Assembly (NCBI RefSeq): GCF_001885735.1
Contig: NZ_JXKG01000013.1
Coordinates: 1-64,000, forward strand
Source: Enterococcus canintestini
GTDB taxonomy: Bacteria; Bacillota; Bacilli; Lactobacillales; Enterococcaceae
Length of the DNA: 64,000 nucleotides
Direction: 5' to 3'
The translations under genes were made by a program, and so were the position numbers. Below the pieces are notes generated by a model, which was given only the letters and a program-made list of their open reading frames with translations, was not told the origin of the DNA and did not search any database. This document shows positions 52,872 to 62,612 of the stretch, one piece after another; the first letter of the stretch is position 1, and each line of letters opens with the position of its first letter.

Positions 52872-55800
52872 CTAAAAAGTAATATCTTTCCATCGATTTA
52901 CTGTTCCATTCCTTGCGATATTTGTTGGAATCGACACCCTTCCTAATCCTTTAAGTGTATAAATCACTTTCCTAATATCCTCTACAGGAATCACCAAATT
53001 ATTGTGCAACAAGTATAACCAGTTACCTCCCATAAATATTCCTGATTTTCCACTAGCATTAAGTAAACCGGAATAGGAGTAATTATTGTATTTTACCGTT
53101 GAAAATTCTAAAAATTCTTTTGCATCAGTATAATTAGGTTTGATTCTCGACAGATAAACATCGGCATCCATATGAATGCCTGATTTTCCAGTAAACTTCC
53201 CTTTAGGATCAAGTAACATCATTGAGGTATACGTATCGGCATTAGCTTTCTTCTGATAGCTCCACACAATATAGTCACCTGTGTACTCCAAGTCCATCGC
53301 AATACCACGAATATTGTTGTTACCAACTTTAGAGTTTTCTCCCATACGTCCAATTTTTCTTGTACCATACCAAAACTCCATACCCTCACTCGTCAATTTA
53401 CCCGACAATCGGGTTCCAGAATAAAAGCTTAACGCAGTCGGATCCAATTGCAAATTTTGACTATAATTGTTAAATCCAACTTGAATCGCATTGACTGCCA
53501 GTTTATCCGCAGTAATCGACCGTGAACGCAGGCGGTCATTGTTGATATAGCCACTACTAAGATTTGCTGCATCTAGATTGATTGTCCGGACTTTTGAGGC
53601 ATCTAACGTACCGTATATCGTGGCAGCGTCTACGCGCAAATCTTTGATCATTGCCATTGGAATGAATGCTTTTCCAGTTAATATGGTTGTTTCTGCATCC
53701 AATACAAGCTGTTTGTTTTGTATCAGTGTTTGTCCTGCTTCTATGTTCAACTGACCAATAACATCACCTTTTTGTACGGTAATATTAAAACGATCTGACA
53801 TTTGTAACAGTTGTGATCGAATCGGTATATCTACTTTCTGTGGTTGTGCACTTTGAATGACGGCATAATCAATTGCATTTAATGGTTGCTCTCTATTTGG
53901 AACAACAACTTTCAAATAGCGTGACCTACTCGTTGCTCTTGAAACCGTTTGTTCTGTTCTATAGGCAACAAGTTGTTTGTTTTCATCGTAAAATACCATC
54001 ATACTTATCACTAGATCGCCTTGACCGTCCACAACCATATAGGGTTTTTCTGCTTCAACTTCGATAAACCCTGTGGAACGAACAGTTGTAGGAAAATCAA
54101 ACGGTTTCCCCCCATTACGAGCAATAGACCCAATTTCCCAGCCAGCATTTATATTTTTCGTTTTGCCATTCAACCCTCCGATTGTTTCTATCACGCTTGT
54201 ATATTGATCTGCTAACTGTGTTTGTTGGGAAGTGACGCCTTTTAGTTGGTCTAAAACAGTTCGTTGGAATCCCGCAGAGGTTTGTTCAAGTTGGGACAGC
54301 TTTACTTTCACACCATCTGTTTCGGTTACTAACGAACGTAATTTGTCCCCTTGGACCGTTAAATTAGTGGTATGTTGACTGACCAATTTGTTGATCGCGT
54401 CAACTGACGTAATAGATGCCTTCGCTTCTAATCCTTCTGCCGTCTGATTTAATAATGTTTCTTGATTTTTTACCGTACCTTTTAACTGGTCAAAAGTGGT
54501 TTGACTCACTTTTTGTGAGAGTTCCCCTGTCAGTTGGTTGGTCACCTTTTCAACTTGTGAAGTTGTCCATTTCAATTCCGTAATACTTGCATCCGTTGCT
54601 AAAAAATGATTATAGGCTTCTTCGGCTTGTTTTAAGGCTTCCGTTGCCTGTTTTTCAACTGCCGATAGGCCATTTTTAGCAAAGCCTGCATCAATTAACG
54701 CTTGTTGGGCTTTTGAATTGGTTTCTACAATACTTTGTTTGGCTTTTTCTAATTCAGATTGTTGTTGCTCAAATTCTTTTTCGAGTTCTTCCAGTTTATC
54801 TTTCCCTAGTGTTTCTTGCCAAATAGTACCATTCCACACATACATTTCTATTTCATTCCCATTAGGTTTAAACCAGACATCACCAACTTTTGTTGCTTTA
54901 GGTTCTCCTAGTCCATTTTCACCAAACAAACCATGAAATATAGTTTTACTACCATCTGCTGACGATAATGCCATCCCAGACTGTGCCACAGCTTCTTGAA
55001 TAGCAATTTCTTGTTGTTGAAGAATGGTTGATAAAGAGGCTCGTTTTTCCCCAATTTCTATTTCATCATACGATTCATCTAAAACATTCCATATTGTGCG
55101 AACAACTTTTGCGACCGTATGAATACCCAGTTTAGGATAAATAACTGTTACTTCATCACATAAATTGATTTCTTCTAAAGGAGCATATTCTTTATAATCA
55201 ACCGATTTGGATAAATCTAAAAAAGACACCCGAATAGATGTCTTTGGTTGGCCTATTTCATTGTTTTGAATGTATTGTTCTGCTAATTTTCTCAATTCTG
55301 ATGGGGTTGGATTTTTTTCTTGTCCATTAAATTCAGAACTAAAATCTACTGGTAACACTTTCCGGTTTGGAAACTTATTCCAATTTGAAGCATCCACAAT
55401 ATAACCCGGTACCGTTAAAATTTTTTCTTTTTGCTCTTCTTGTATTACGGCAAAAGGATATAAAGAGGTATACGTGTTGGTAATATTTTTTTCTTGCTCA
55501 AAGTCTGTAATATTGCGGCCATACGCTAAAACAGCATTAGCTGGCTTTCCACGCTTCTTTAAAAGGGATATATGATAATTATCAAATTGGTATTCGCCAC
55601 CCCAAGTATCTAATATTGACCCCTTCACTCCGCCCAATGCTTGACGAGCATTTTGCACCTTATCGATTCTCCAATTTGTCGAATGGACGGTTTCAATATC
55701 GCTTTGAACAACAAATGGATGATTGCCGATAAGCCCATTCGCCCATGATTCTAACGCTTGTTGCCCAGTAAGATTGTGCAATGTCATTTCCGGTTTTAAT

Positions 55801-56102
55801 GCCATTTCCGAAGCAAGATAACTGATATGTTCCGCATATATCTCAGCTTTTCCAGAATGATTTGGAACAATTCGTTTGATTCTAAATTGTTGATCTTTCA
55901 AAAAATGTCCACTATCAACTTTTAAAATTTGATTTTCTTGTATGTTAGGAAAAATAGTATCCTCTATCAGAACAGTTACTTCTAAAATAAAATTTCCGTT
56001 CCTCTCTTCCGTTACAATCGCTTTTACCGCGTTTGTTAATGGCCCTAATCCTAAATGAAAAAAATCAGTTTCAGTTGCTTCATACAAAATTGGATATTTC
56101 AT
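52872..56102 (-). CDS. Phage tail-associated protein (Tal, endopeptidase tail family)
   Basis: A 1076-residue tail tip protein. The N-terminal part (about 1-365) is the prophage endopeptidase tail/Tal domain that docks on Dit (YPILYEATETDFFHLGLG...LAEQYIQNNEIGQPKTSIRVSF). A long coiled coil follows (about 445-650, EELEKEFEQQQSELEKAKQSI; repeated LxQTTFDQLKG units). A beta-rich region has AETTILTGKAFIPMAMIKDL and ITADKLAVNAIQVG, and there is a C-terminal receptor-facing domain. The ATG at 56102 overlaps the Dit stop (ATGA). Probably determines host binding and local wall penetration; a catalytic centre is not evident by eye. Confidence 0.85.
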   Translation of the reverse strand: MKYPILYEATETDFFHLGLGPLTNAVKAIVTEERNGNFILEVTVLIEDTIFPNIQENQILKVDSGHFLKDQQFRIKRIVPNHSGKAEIYAEHISYLASEMALKPEMTLHNLTGQQALESWANGLIGNHPFVVQSDIETVHSTNWRIDKVQNARQALGGVKGSILDTWGGEYQFDNYHISLLKKRGKPANAVLAYGRNITDFEQEKNITNTYTSLYPFAVIQEEQKEKILTVPGYIVDASNWNKFPNRKVLPVDFSSEFNGQEKNPTPSELRKLAEQYIQNNEIGQPKTSIRVSFLDLSKSVDYKEYAPLEEINLCDEVTVIYPKLGIHTVAKVVRTIWNVLDESYDEIEIGEKRASLSTILQQQEIAIQEAVAQSGMALSSADGSKTIFHGLFGENGLGEPKATKVGDVWFKPNGNEIEMYVWNGTIWQETLGKDKLEELEKEFEQQQSELEKAKQSIVETNSKAQQALIDAGFAKNGLSAVEKQATEALKQAEEAYNHFLATDASITELKWTTSQVEKVTNQLTGELSQKVSQTTFDQLKGTVKNQETLLNQTAEGLEAKASITSVDAINKLVSQHTTNLTVQGDKLRSLVTETDGVKVKLSQLEQTSAGFQRTVLDQLKGVTSQQTQLADQYTSVIETIGGLNGKTKNINAGWEIGSIARNGGKPFDFPTTVRSTGFIEVEAEKPYMVVDGQGDLVISMMVFYDENKQLVAYRTEQTVSRATSRSRYLKVVVPNREQPLNAIDYAVIQSAQPQKVDIPIRSQLLQMSDRFNITVQKGDVIGQLNIEAGQTLIQNKQLVLDAETTILTGKAFIPMAMIKDLRVDAATIYGTLDASKVRTINLDAANLSSGYINNDRLRSRSITADKLAVNAIQVGFNNYSQNLQLDPTALSFYSGTRLSGKLTSEGMEFWYGTRKIGRMGENSKVGNNNIRGIAMDLEYTGDYIVWSYQKKANADTYTSMMLLDPKGKFTGKSGIHMDADVYLSRIKPNYTDAKEFLEFSTVKYNNYSYSGLLNASGKSGIFMGGNWLYLLHNNLVIPVEDIRKVIYTLKGLGRVSIPTNIARNGTVNRWKDITF

Positions 56103-56803
56103 CCGACCAACATCTCCCATCTTGGAATCACTGTTACTTTATTGATAGTTCCAGTAACTAGGATATTTTGCTTGCCCGGATAGATTACAGGCAACGGATA
56201 ACTAGTCACTTTATCCCATGCCGCTTTTGTACCAGTTAGATTTGTGACTGTGTTATACAAACTATCCACAATAACTCCTCCATCAACATTTTTTAATGAC
56301 AATTTTTCTTTCCCAATTTGTATTGTCATATTTCCAGTACCTATGATTTTTAATCGAGGGTGTGCACAACGATTAGTAGGGTTCGTAATACTCGAACCCA
56401 AATTCAGCTCTGAAAGTCCAGATTTCAAGAAAAAATAAGGCTTTATAGTGAAAGTCAAAATAGCTTTCCCATAATATTTTAGTGTCCGTTGAATATTCAA
56501 TTGTTCTGTATATTTGGCTAAATACACCTGATCTGGTCTCCCTTTAAATTGCAGCTCATGCCAACGATTATCCATATTCAACCAATTGGATATAAGAACT
56601 GAATCACGATCTATATCATCTCCGATATATTGAAAAGGAAATGATTGTTCCACATTTGAGAACGTATCATCTCCATAAAAAATCTCTCCGTCTAATCCGA
56701 TTATTTTTTCTTGTTGTTCATTTCTCTTGGGAGCTGTAAACGAAACATCAGGGTTTAAAATCAAGTGGAAATCATCTGTGTTTTTTCCGTTGAATTGAAT
56801 CAT
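56099..56803 (-). CDS. Distal tail protein (Dit)
   Basis: A 234-residue Dit-type tail component. The N-terminal FNGKNTDDFHLIL...IIGLDGEIFYGDDTFSNVEQSFPFQYIG and RPDQVYLAKY region forms the hexameric ring that ends the tail tube, followed by a galectin-like C-terminal half. Its position between tape measure and Tal is diagnostic. It starts directly after the tape measure stop. Confidence 0.9.
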   Translation of the reverse strand: MIQFNGKNTDDFHLILNPDVSFTAPKRNEQQEKIIGLDGEIFYGDDTFSNVEQSFPFQYIGDDIDRDSVLISNWLNMDNRWHELQFKGRPDQVYLAKYTEQLNIQRTLKYYGKAILTFTIKPYFFLKSGLSELNLGSSITNPTNRCAHPRLKIIGTGNMTIQIGKEKLSLKNVDGGVIVDSLYNTVTNLTGTKAAWDKVTSYPLPVIYPGKQNILVTGTINKVTVIPRWEMLVG

Positions 56804-59788
56804 TTACATTCCTCCCTTTTCATCTATCATCGTTACCCACGCTATCTCTTGCAGAGTCTTACGTATATCTTCTTTGTTATTCCATTCCACTTGCATATGA
56901 AAAATAGGATTATTATGGATACTTGTTGTTGTATGCTCTTCTTGAACAAAAGCGCGACCATTACCTATATTTCCTTTTTGTAAAACATTTGCTATATTCA
57001 GTGGAGATAAATCTGTTTCAAGACTATCTGACAATTGATCTCCCATGCTAGACACGGTAGCCTGTACAGTAGAAAAACTATTTTTCAGTCCCTTATTTAA
57101 CCCCAACATAATAGCATTCCCAGCTGGAATTAGTAATTTTTTATCGTAAGAAATCGGGCCTTTGTGTTCTGCAATCCAGTCAGCAATTCCCCCAACGAAA
57201 TCTTTTACGCTTTCAAAACCAGATTGTAACCCACCTAGAAAACCATCAATAATTGCTTTACCTGCATCCATTAAACTATCTGGTACAAAAACACCAATAA
57301 TAGCATCAAGCAAATTCATTGCCGCATTTCGAATATCTTCTTGACGATTACGAATATTGTCAGCAAAACCATTAATCATTTCGATACCTGCATCCATTAA
57401 CCTTTTTTGGGCTTGGACGACACCACGTACCATTGCATCAACCAGATCCATTGCTGCATTGACAATATCGCCGATTTTACTAGCAATTCCTTCCAAAAAT
57501 TGCACTATCAAGTTAACCGCTGCATCAATAATTTCATTTAAATGGTTAGCAATTCCATTCACAAAACTAGCAATTAAATTGGCAGCAGCCCCCACAATAT
57601 CATCCATTCGTGAGGCTAAAGCATTAGCGAAATTAACCATCAGATCAACAGCTGCATTAATGATTGTCCCCATGTTTGAACTAATTACTCCAACAAAATT
57701 TATAATGATAGTTAAAGCTTGCTGAGCAATTTGACCAATATTATTCGCAATTCCTTGTAAAAATGTCATTAACAAATTAAATCCTGCTTCTAAAATCATA
57801 GGTAAATACGTATTAAGTGATGTAAGCCACGTTGTAATCAAAATAGCTGTATTCTCTACTAATGACGGCAACGCCAACGTAATACCTTGTAATAGAGAAT
57901 TAATTAACATAGTTCCTGCTAAAATAATTTGAGGTAGTGCTACCGTTAATGCATTAAGGAAAGATAGAATAATTTGTGTTGCTGATAAAACGATAGTAGG
58001 TATAAGTAACATCATTGCCGTTGTAAAAGCGGCTATTAGTTGTGCTGCGGCTAAAGCAAGTTGAGGAAGACCTTGGGCAAGTCCTAAAATAAATCCAGAA
58101 ATTACACTTAATCCACCAGAAATAATTCCTGGCAAAGCATTAGCAATAGCTGCCAGAATTCCCTGAATAGCTAATCCAAATGAAGTACCAATTATTGGTG
58201 CATTTTGGCTGATACCTTCAGCTAAAGTACTAAATCCAGAAATCATCTGATCAATACCAGCTTTTACCTCACCGCCACCCATAACTTTTGCAATTAATGT
58301 AAATGCTTTTATTACTAAACCAATTGGGCCTAATAAAGCCAGAATAACTGTTTTAACTACCTTAAATGCTACGCCCAGCCAATCAATGGCATCTGTTGAT
58401 TTAATAGCTTTATTCCCGATATTATTAACAATAGATGCCACTTTATCTCCTACGGTGGAAATAAGCTTCATACCATTCGACAGTACCTTAGTTACAGTTT
58501 CCGATTTAGTAAAACTACTGATTAACTCTTTTGTTTTTCCAACAATATTATTCATACTATTACGAACATTTTCGTTGGTTTTGTAGAGATAAATAAGACC
58601 AGCTACAAGCGCGCCCACGGCCACCATTACAACACCCAAAGGATTCGTAAGCATTGCTGTCTTTAATACTACAAATGCTGTTTTAATCCCTGTAATCGCA
58701 GTTTTTAATGAATTAAAAACACTAATAGCTCCTTTAAAAGCCAGAAACCCAGATAGTGCACCGAGTGCAACAGAACCAATGAATTTGAACATCTCGGCAT
58801 TTTTTTGAAGCCAATCAATCATGTTACCCAGTACAGGGAAAGTTTTCCTAATTGAAGCAATCAATTCATCAAATGCTGATAGCACATAAGGTATTGCTGC
58901 TTTTACAAATGTGATAATTGCATTTGGTAAGGCTTTTAAAATATTAGCTACCATTGGAATAAAGTTACCAATTAAGAAAGTAGCTGCTGTTTCAGCAAGT
59001 TGATTTAAAGCTGGTTGAATATCCTGACCAAGTGCCATCTTACCTAAAACATTAGATAACGATGCTTTCATGGCAGCAAATGATCCGCTAAATGTCTCAG
59101 CTGCTTCTTTGGCAGTTGTACCTGTAATATTTAGGTTTTCTTGAATAGCATGGATTGCATTATAAACATCACTTAAATTGTTGATGTCATACTTAACTCC
59201 CGTAAGCTTTTCAGCATCTGCCAAAAGTCTTTGCATTTCTTCTTTAGTACCGCCATATCCTAGTTTTAAGTTATCTAACATGGTGTAATTTTGTTTAGCA
59301 AATCCTTGATAAGCGTTTTGAATATCGGTCATATTGGTACCCATCTTATTCGCATTATCGGACATATCAATCATGGCCATATTTGCAATGTCTGCTGCTT
59401 TTTCAGTATCTCCTCCTACTGATTGCAACAAACTTGCACTAAAACTTGTTACATTTTCCATGTAATCATTTGCTGATAAACCGGATGTTCGATATGCTTC
59501 ATCTGCATATTTTTTTACTTTGTCGGCACTTCCCTTAAACAGGGTTTCAATACCTCCAAGTGATTGTTGAAGATTAGCACCTTCGGTTAAAGCCATCCCG
59601 ATAGATTTCCCAATTGCCGCAGTAGCAATGACACCTTTTACAACTGAAACCAATCTACCTGCTAAATTATTCCCAGCACTAGTACCAGCTGCTGAAGCTT
59701 CCGGATCCAGTTGATTTCGAATTGCTCCACTAATACCTTTAGCTGATGGCATAATTTGTACATAGGCTTGTCCCAGTTCAGTTGCCAT
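56804..59788 (-). CDS. Phage tail tape measure protein
   Basis: A 994-residue tape measure protein. The N-terminal part has ATELGQAYVQIMPSAKGISGAIRNQL and the conserved phage_min_tail segment ESFSGSFAAMKASLSNVLGKMALG near 240. Several hydrophobic helices (about 280-470, 590-720) follow, with a run of about 22-residue repeats (about 660-800) of the form IVxAAxNLIxxFvxGIAxxl. The C-terminus has AGNAIMLGLNKGLKNSF. It sets tail length, roughly 1.5 angstrom per residue in known phages, and enters the host membrane on injection. It overlaps the chaperone frame at 59788. Confidence 0.95.
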   Translation of the reverse strand: MATELGQAYVQIMPSAKGISGAIRNQLDPEASAAGTSAGNNLAGRLVSVVKGVIATAAIGKSIGMALTEGANLQQSLGGIETLFKGSADKVKKYADEAYRTSGLSANDYMENVTSFSASLLQSVGGDTEKAADIANMAMIDMSDNANKMGTNMTDIQNAYQGFAKQNYTMLDNLKLGYGGTKEEMQRLLADAEKLTGVKYDINNLSDVYNAIHAIQENLNITGTTAKEAAETFSGSFAAMKASLSNVLGKMALGQDIQPALNQLAETAATFLIGNFIPMVANILKALPNAIITFVKAAIPYVLSAFDELIASIRKTFPVLGNMIDWLQKNAEMFKFIGSVALGALSGFLAFKGAISVFNSLKTAITGIKTAFVVLKTAMLTNPLGVVMVAVGALVAGLIYLYKTNENVRNSMNNIVGKTKELISSFTKSETVTKVLSNGMKLISTVGDKVASIVNNIGNKAIKSTDAIDWLGVAFKVVKTVILALLGPIGLVIKAFTLIAKVMGGGEVKAGIDQMISGFSTLAEGISQNAPIIGTSFGLAIQGILAAIANALPGIISGGLSVISGFILGLAQGLPQLALAAAQLIAAFTTAMMLLIPTIVLSATQIILSFLNALTVALPQIILAGTMLINSLLQGITLALPSLVENTAILITTWLTSLNTYLPMILEAGFNLLMTFLQGIANNIGQIAQQALTIIINFVGVISSNMGTIINAAVDLMVNFANALASRMDDIVGAAANLIASFVNGIANHLNEIIDAAVNLIVQFLEGIASKIGDIVNAAMDLVDAMVRGVVQAQKRLMDAGIEMINGFADNIRNRQEDIRNAAMNLLDAIIGVFVPDSLMDAGKAIIDGFLGGLQSGFESVKDFVGGIADWIAEHKGPISYDKKLLIPAGNAIMLGLNKGLKNSFSTVQATVSSMGDQLSDSLETDLSPLNIANVLQKGNIGNGRAFVQEEHTTTSIHNNPIFHMQVEWNNKEDIRKTLQEIAWVTMIDEKGGM

Positions 59789-60162
59789 TAATCTTCACCT
59801 CTTTTCCCTTGAAGTATTTCTTTTCTTTTTTGTTCAAACTCCTCACTAGAATCAAAAATAAGAACTTTTTCATTTGATTTAATCTCTTGGAAATTATCCA
59901 AAATCAAAGATGGCCTATTCTTTCCCTTTTGGGCTTCTTTAGTTTTAGACCAAAGAAGTAGGCTCAAACGATCAGCTATTCCAGCTAATAGCAAGGTATT
60001 TGTTGGAAGAAGTTGATCACCTATTTTCATTTTGATTCTTGAGTTCTCTCTCAAACCACAAGCAAAAACAGCCACCTTCAATAAAGGTAGCTGTCTATAG
60101 TCGTATATTTGATATGTTTCAGCCAGATCACAAATTAAAGAATCTTCATCTAACCGAAGCAT
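59788..60162 (-). CDS. Tail assembly chaperone, -1 frameshift extension (gpGT-like)
   Basis: A 124-residue frame (from MLRLDEDSLICDLAETYQIYDYRQLP) that has no ribosome site before its first ATG. It is continuous with the -1 frame of the upstream chaperone: reading back from the ATG, the frame gives ILILAG directly from the slippery site. It is therefore best read as the T part of a gpG-T fusion, in the manner of lambda G/GT, that recruits tail tube subunits to the tape measure. The DUF5361-like composition agrees. Confidence 0.75.
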   Translation of the reverse strand: MLRLDEDSLICDLAETYQIYDYRQLPLLKVAVFACGLRENSRIKMKIGDQLLPTNTLLLAGIADRLSLLLWSKTKEAQKGKNRPSLILDNFQEIKSNEKVLIFDSSEEFEQKRKEILQGKRGED

Positions 60163-60173
60163 TCCAGCAAGGA

Positions 60174-60452
60174 TTAGGATTTTTTTGTTTCACTCTGATT
60201 TTCAAAAATTTCTTTAATTTCTTCAGACATCAAATCAGCAGGAACTAGTCCCTCTTCTGTCCGCAAATGATCTTTCAATCTCTTTGTTTGTTCTACCCCA
60301 AGCAACATAATAACCACTTTTGAGAGAATCAATGGATTTTCTTCCAATTCTCCAATTGACTCTAGTAGTTCATAGTTATTTAAACGTTCTTTTGAAATTT
60401 TATAACTAAACCCAGAATTTGTTTTTCCTTTTATTACATCCTTAGACATCAT
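60174..60452 (-). CDS. Tail assembly chaperone (gpG-like)
   Basis: A 92-residue protein ([41 protein letters not shown]...) with the pattern of gpG-type tail chaperones; it ends ...SETKKS at TAA. The ATG at 60452 is chosen for GGAGG 8 bases upstream, inside the end of the tail tube gene; a longer frame reaches 60497. Near its stop lies the heptamer A AAA AAA (60180-60186). Confidence 0.8.
   Translation of the reverse strand: MMSKDVIKGKTNSGFSYKISKERLNNYELLESIGELEENPLILSKVVIMLLGVEQTKRLKDHLRTEEGLVPADLMSEEIKEIFENQSETKKS
60180..60186 (-). other. Programmed -1 frameshift slippery site
   Basis: In the frame of the chaperone the codons are ACA AAA AAA TCC TAA, so the heptamer A AAA AAA sits just before the stop, in the classical X XXY YYZ phase. 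The -1 frame continues ATC CTA ATC CTT GCT GGA into the next open frame without a stop. Confidence 0.8.
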
Positions 60453-61026
60453 CTTTGCTGCCTCCATCACTTGTTGCTGGTTTTTGAATATATTCATAAT
60501 GTGTATTTTCTTTGCTATCAGGGAGCGCCGTTATTGTTGTCTCATAGCCACTCGTTTCATCGTCTTTATAAACAATTTCTCCGACTTCTGACACTTTGCC
60601 ATTAGGGATTACAATTCTCTTTAACACTCCACCCTTTAATACCATTTCCACAACAAGCACATGTTCCTCCATAGGTGTAGAATTTGCTTTAATCGTAATT
60701 CCAGTTTCTAAAGTCCCCGTTACATTTTTAGGGCCATAAACTTCTTTTAAAACTTCCGGATTCAGCGCTTCAATTAATGTATAAGAAAAAGTATCTGCTT
60801 TTTCAGTTTGAACAACGTCTACAATATCTCCACCCCAAGCTTTGATATTATCCGTTTCAGGAGTATTGCTATTTGTCATTCCATCTTCTGAAATATAGCC
60901 TAATCCTTTAAAAGCTTTATCTAACTCAACAATCGCGTCTGTTGGCAATGCAGTCCCAAGCGGCGCTGAATAAACAGCACCACCAACTTTAGGCTTTGCT
61001 GTCGTTACATTTTTTACATCTGACAT
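60442..61026 (-). CDS. Major tail (tube) protein
   Basis: A 194-residue tail tube protein of Gram-positive siphophage type. The N-terminus has [55 protein letters not shown], and the middle has a long beta region with [20 protein letters not shown] and [20 protein letters not shown]. It polymerises into the tube around the tape measure. Overlaps the start of the chaperone gene. Confidence 0.92.
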   Translation of the reverse strand: MSDVKNVTTAKPKVGGAVYSAPLGTALPTDAIVELDKAFKGLGYISEDGMTNSNTPETDNIKAWGGDIVDVVQTEKADTFSYTLIEALNPEVLKEVYGPKNVTGTLETGITIKANSTPMEEHVLVVEMVLKGGVLKRIVIPNGKVSEVGEIVYKDDETSGYETTITALPDSKENTHYEYIQKPATSDGGSKDDV

Positions 61027-61037
61027 GTTTGTACCTC

Positions 61038-61373
61038 CTAATAATGATTAATATCAAATACCGCTTGATAACGGTATTCTTTTGTTGTGGTATCGGTAAA
61101 ATTGTAATCGCTGTTGAGAGAAATTTTACTGATTTCATCCAGCACAATCATTCCCTCGACAGCTTCTTTCACCGCTTCATTCAAAACTGCTGCTTCATAC
61201 ATCGATGGTGCATAGCTTTGAAAAGCAAATGTGGAAGAAGGCAAATAATTGCTTTTGCTACTTCCAGTTTTTTCAAATAAAACATAGCTGTCCGGTACAA
61301 TTTCCGGACGTTCTAAAAAAGACGGCACATCTAAATGACCGTCCAAGTACTTCTTGATTACTAGTTCAATCAT
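61038..61373 (-). CDS. Probable tail terminator/minor capsid protein
   Basis: A 111-residue protein ([39 protein letters not shown]...), with [10 protein letters not shown] and a C-terminal beta strand ...[12 protein letters not shown]. Its position before the tail tube gene and its sequence pattern fit the tail terminator (gpU/gp17-like) group. It begins directly after the stop of the preceding gene. Confidence 0.75.
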   Translation of the reverse strand: MIELVIKKYLDGHLDVPSFLERPEIVPDSYVLFEKTGSSKSNYLPSSTFAFQSYAPSMYEAAVLNEAVKEAVEGMIVLDEISKISLNSDYNFTDTTTKEYRYQAVFDINHY

Positions 61374-61610
61374 CTAGCGCACCGCCTTCAAGATTGTATT
61401 GTTTTTTGCGTTATCCCGTTTAGCCTTTGAAGAATCAGCATAAACCATAGCATTTGCTCGATTTTTCCCTACATACATATCTTGTGCATATCCTTCGCCA
61501 GCTCGGTTCCTTACAGCAGTTGCTTTTTCTCCCAAAACAGCTTGCATTTCAGGCGATTTCATAAGATTGGCTACACTACTATGATTTAATTTAAATTTCA
61601 TTTTAACCAT
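61374..61610 (-). CDS. Small head-tail joining protein (HK97 gp10-like, short)
   Basis: A 78-residue basic protein (MVKMKFKLNHSSVANLMKSPEMQAVLGEKATAVRNRAG...) with AKRDNAKNNTILKAVR at the end. Short relatives of HK97 gp10 with this motif occupy the same slot in enterococcal and lactococcal phages. It overlaps the upstream gene by 8 bases, with GGTGG as ribosome site. Confidence 0.7.
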   Translation of the reverse strand: MVKMKFKLNHSSVANLMKSPEMQAVLGEKATAVRNRAGEGYAQDMYVGKNRANAMVYADSSKAKRDNAKNNTILKAVR

Positions 61611-61938
61611 ATCGTTCCACCATCACTTTCTTGTTCCAAGATAAGGGAATCAGCGCCTCGATTCCTTCCGAGGAAAAACCAAATGTATGCCAGCGTTTTC
61701 CAAAAAATTCTACCTCTTTGTCTTCCCAGTCGTTTGCATCTCCTTTGGGAATACCTAGTGTATATACTGCAACTTTTCCAGTAAGACTTTGCTGATTGAC
61801 GATATCATCAGTAGATGTGGGAACGATAAGGACGTTATCTACTTCTACCGTAGTTTTTTCGTAAATTGGATGGTTAAATGGATCTTTACCAACCTCTGTC
61901 TTATTAATCAATTTGACTGTAATTCCCTCAATCCCCAT
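61603..61938 (-). CDS. Head closure/minor capsid protein
   Basis: A 111-residue protein (MGIEGITVKLINKTEVGKDPFNHPIYEKTTVEVDNVLIVPTSTDD...). It has the small beta barrel pattern of head-closure (gp16/HK97 gp7-like) or 'minor capsid' proteins, including GDANDWEDKEVEFFGKRWHTFG. The ATG at 61938 is chosen over TTG at 61947; both overlap the end of the preceding gene and the choice is not firm. Confidence 0.75.
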   Translation of the reverse strand: MGIEGITVKLINKTEVGKDPFNHPIYEKTTVEVDNVLIVPTSTDDIVNQQSLTGKVAVYTLGIPKGDANDWEDKEVEFFGKRWHTFGFSSEGIEALIPLSWNKKVMVERYG

Positions 61939-62326
61939 ATGGTTCAATCACTCCGTATCTTTGACGACGTAATCCAAGGCGACTTAATTCACTGTTTTTT
62001 ATGAATAATCCACCACCGGGTACAAGATAGGTGCCAGACATAGTGTAACCTAATGCACCTTGAGAATATTGTGTCATTGGTTCTTGATTGGTAGAAGTCA
62101 TGAGAGTACGAGCAACAACATCAATTGTCACAGATTTTACGACACTTTCAAATGACTGGCGATTTTTTATCATCTCATCTAAATCTTTCCCCACTTTATA
62201 AGCTTCTTCTCGTAAAGAATCAGAAACAATAACTAATAAAGCTTCTGATCGAATTGCCTCATCCGCAGATAGCTTTCGCCAAATTTTTTCCAAATCTTGA
62301 GTGGTAGCAAATGGTTCTAATTCCAT
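61928..62326 (-). CDS. Head-tail connector, Gp19/Gp15/Gp42-like
   Basis: A 132-residue mainly helical adaptor (FATTQDLEKIWRKLSADEAIRSEALLVIVSDSLREEAYKVGKDLDEMI...), with a C-terminal segment SQGALGYTMSGTYLVPGGGLFIKNSELSRLGLRRQRYGV. The TxxMSGxYxxPGG..F tail is typical of the Gp19/Gp15/Gp42 connector family. Binds the portal ring at the head-tail interface. Confidence 0.8.
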   Translation of the reverse strand: MELEPFATTQDLEKIWRKLSADEAIRSEALLVIVSDSLREEAYKVGKDLDEMIKNRQSFESVVKSVTIDVVARTLMTSTNQEPMTQYSQGALGYTMSGTYLVPGGGLFIKNSELSRLGLRRQRYGVIEPYGD

Positions 62327-62330
62327 GCAA

Positions 62331-62609
62331 TCACTCTCCTTGTGACATCATCAAATCATACAACTCTTTCTTTTTCGCCGCCTGTGAATAAGCAATCCCA
62401 AGAGCATCTAACTCTTGTTTAATTTCTTCTTTTGTAATGTCACTTGGAACAGCTTCTTCCTTATCAATGTCCAAAGAAATAGAAGAAGTTTTCGTCTCCT
62501 GCTCTTCAGGTTGTTTTTCTTTTACATCTGTCTCAATTTCCCAGTCTGGGCCGGTAAGAACTGATGGGATATCAATAACGATTCCCGTCTTCCTGTTTTT
62601 ATAGCGCAT
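62331..62609 (-). CDS. Phage protein with C-terminal HeH/LEM-like domain
   Basis: A 92-residue protein. N-terminal MRYKNRKTGIVIDIPSVLTGPDWEIE is followed by a Glu/Lys/Gln-rich linker. The C-terminal helix-extended loop-helix module (about 58-90) reads ITKEEIKQELDALGIAYSQAAKKKELYDLM, as in HeH/LEM domains found next to capsid genes in many Gram-positive phages. Possibly binds DNA or the capsid; role unknown. Confidence 0.75.
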   Translation of the reverse strand: MRYKNRKTGIVIDIPSVLTGPDWEIETDVKEKQPEEQETKTSSISLDIDKEEAVPSDITKEEIKQELDALGIAYSQAAKKKELYDLMMSQGE

Positions 62610-62612
62610 TCA

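Noticed and set aside
59788-60162. Independent gene starting at ATG 60162
   Set aside because: No ribosome site precedes it and the frame is open back to the slippery heptamer; treated as a frameshift extension.
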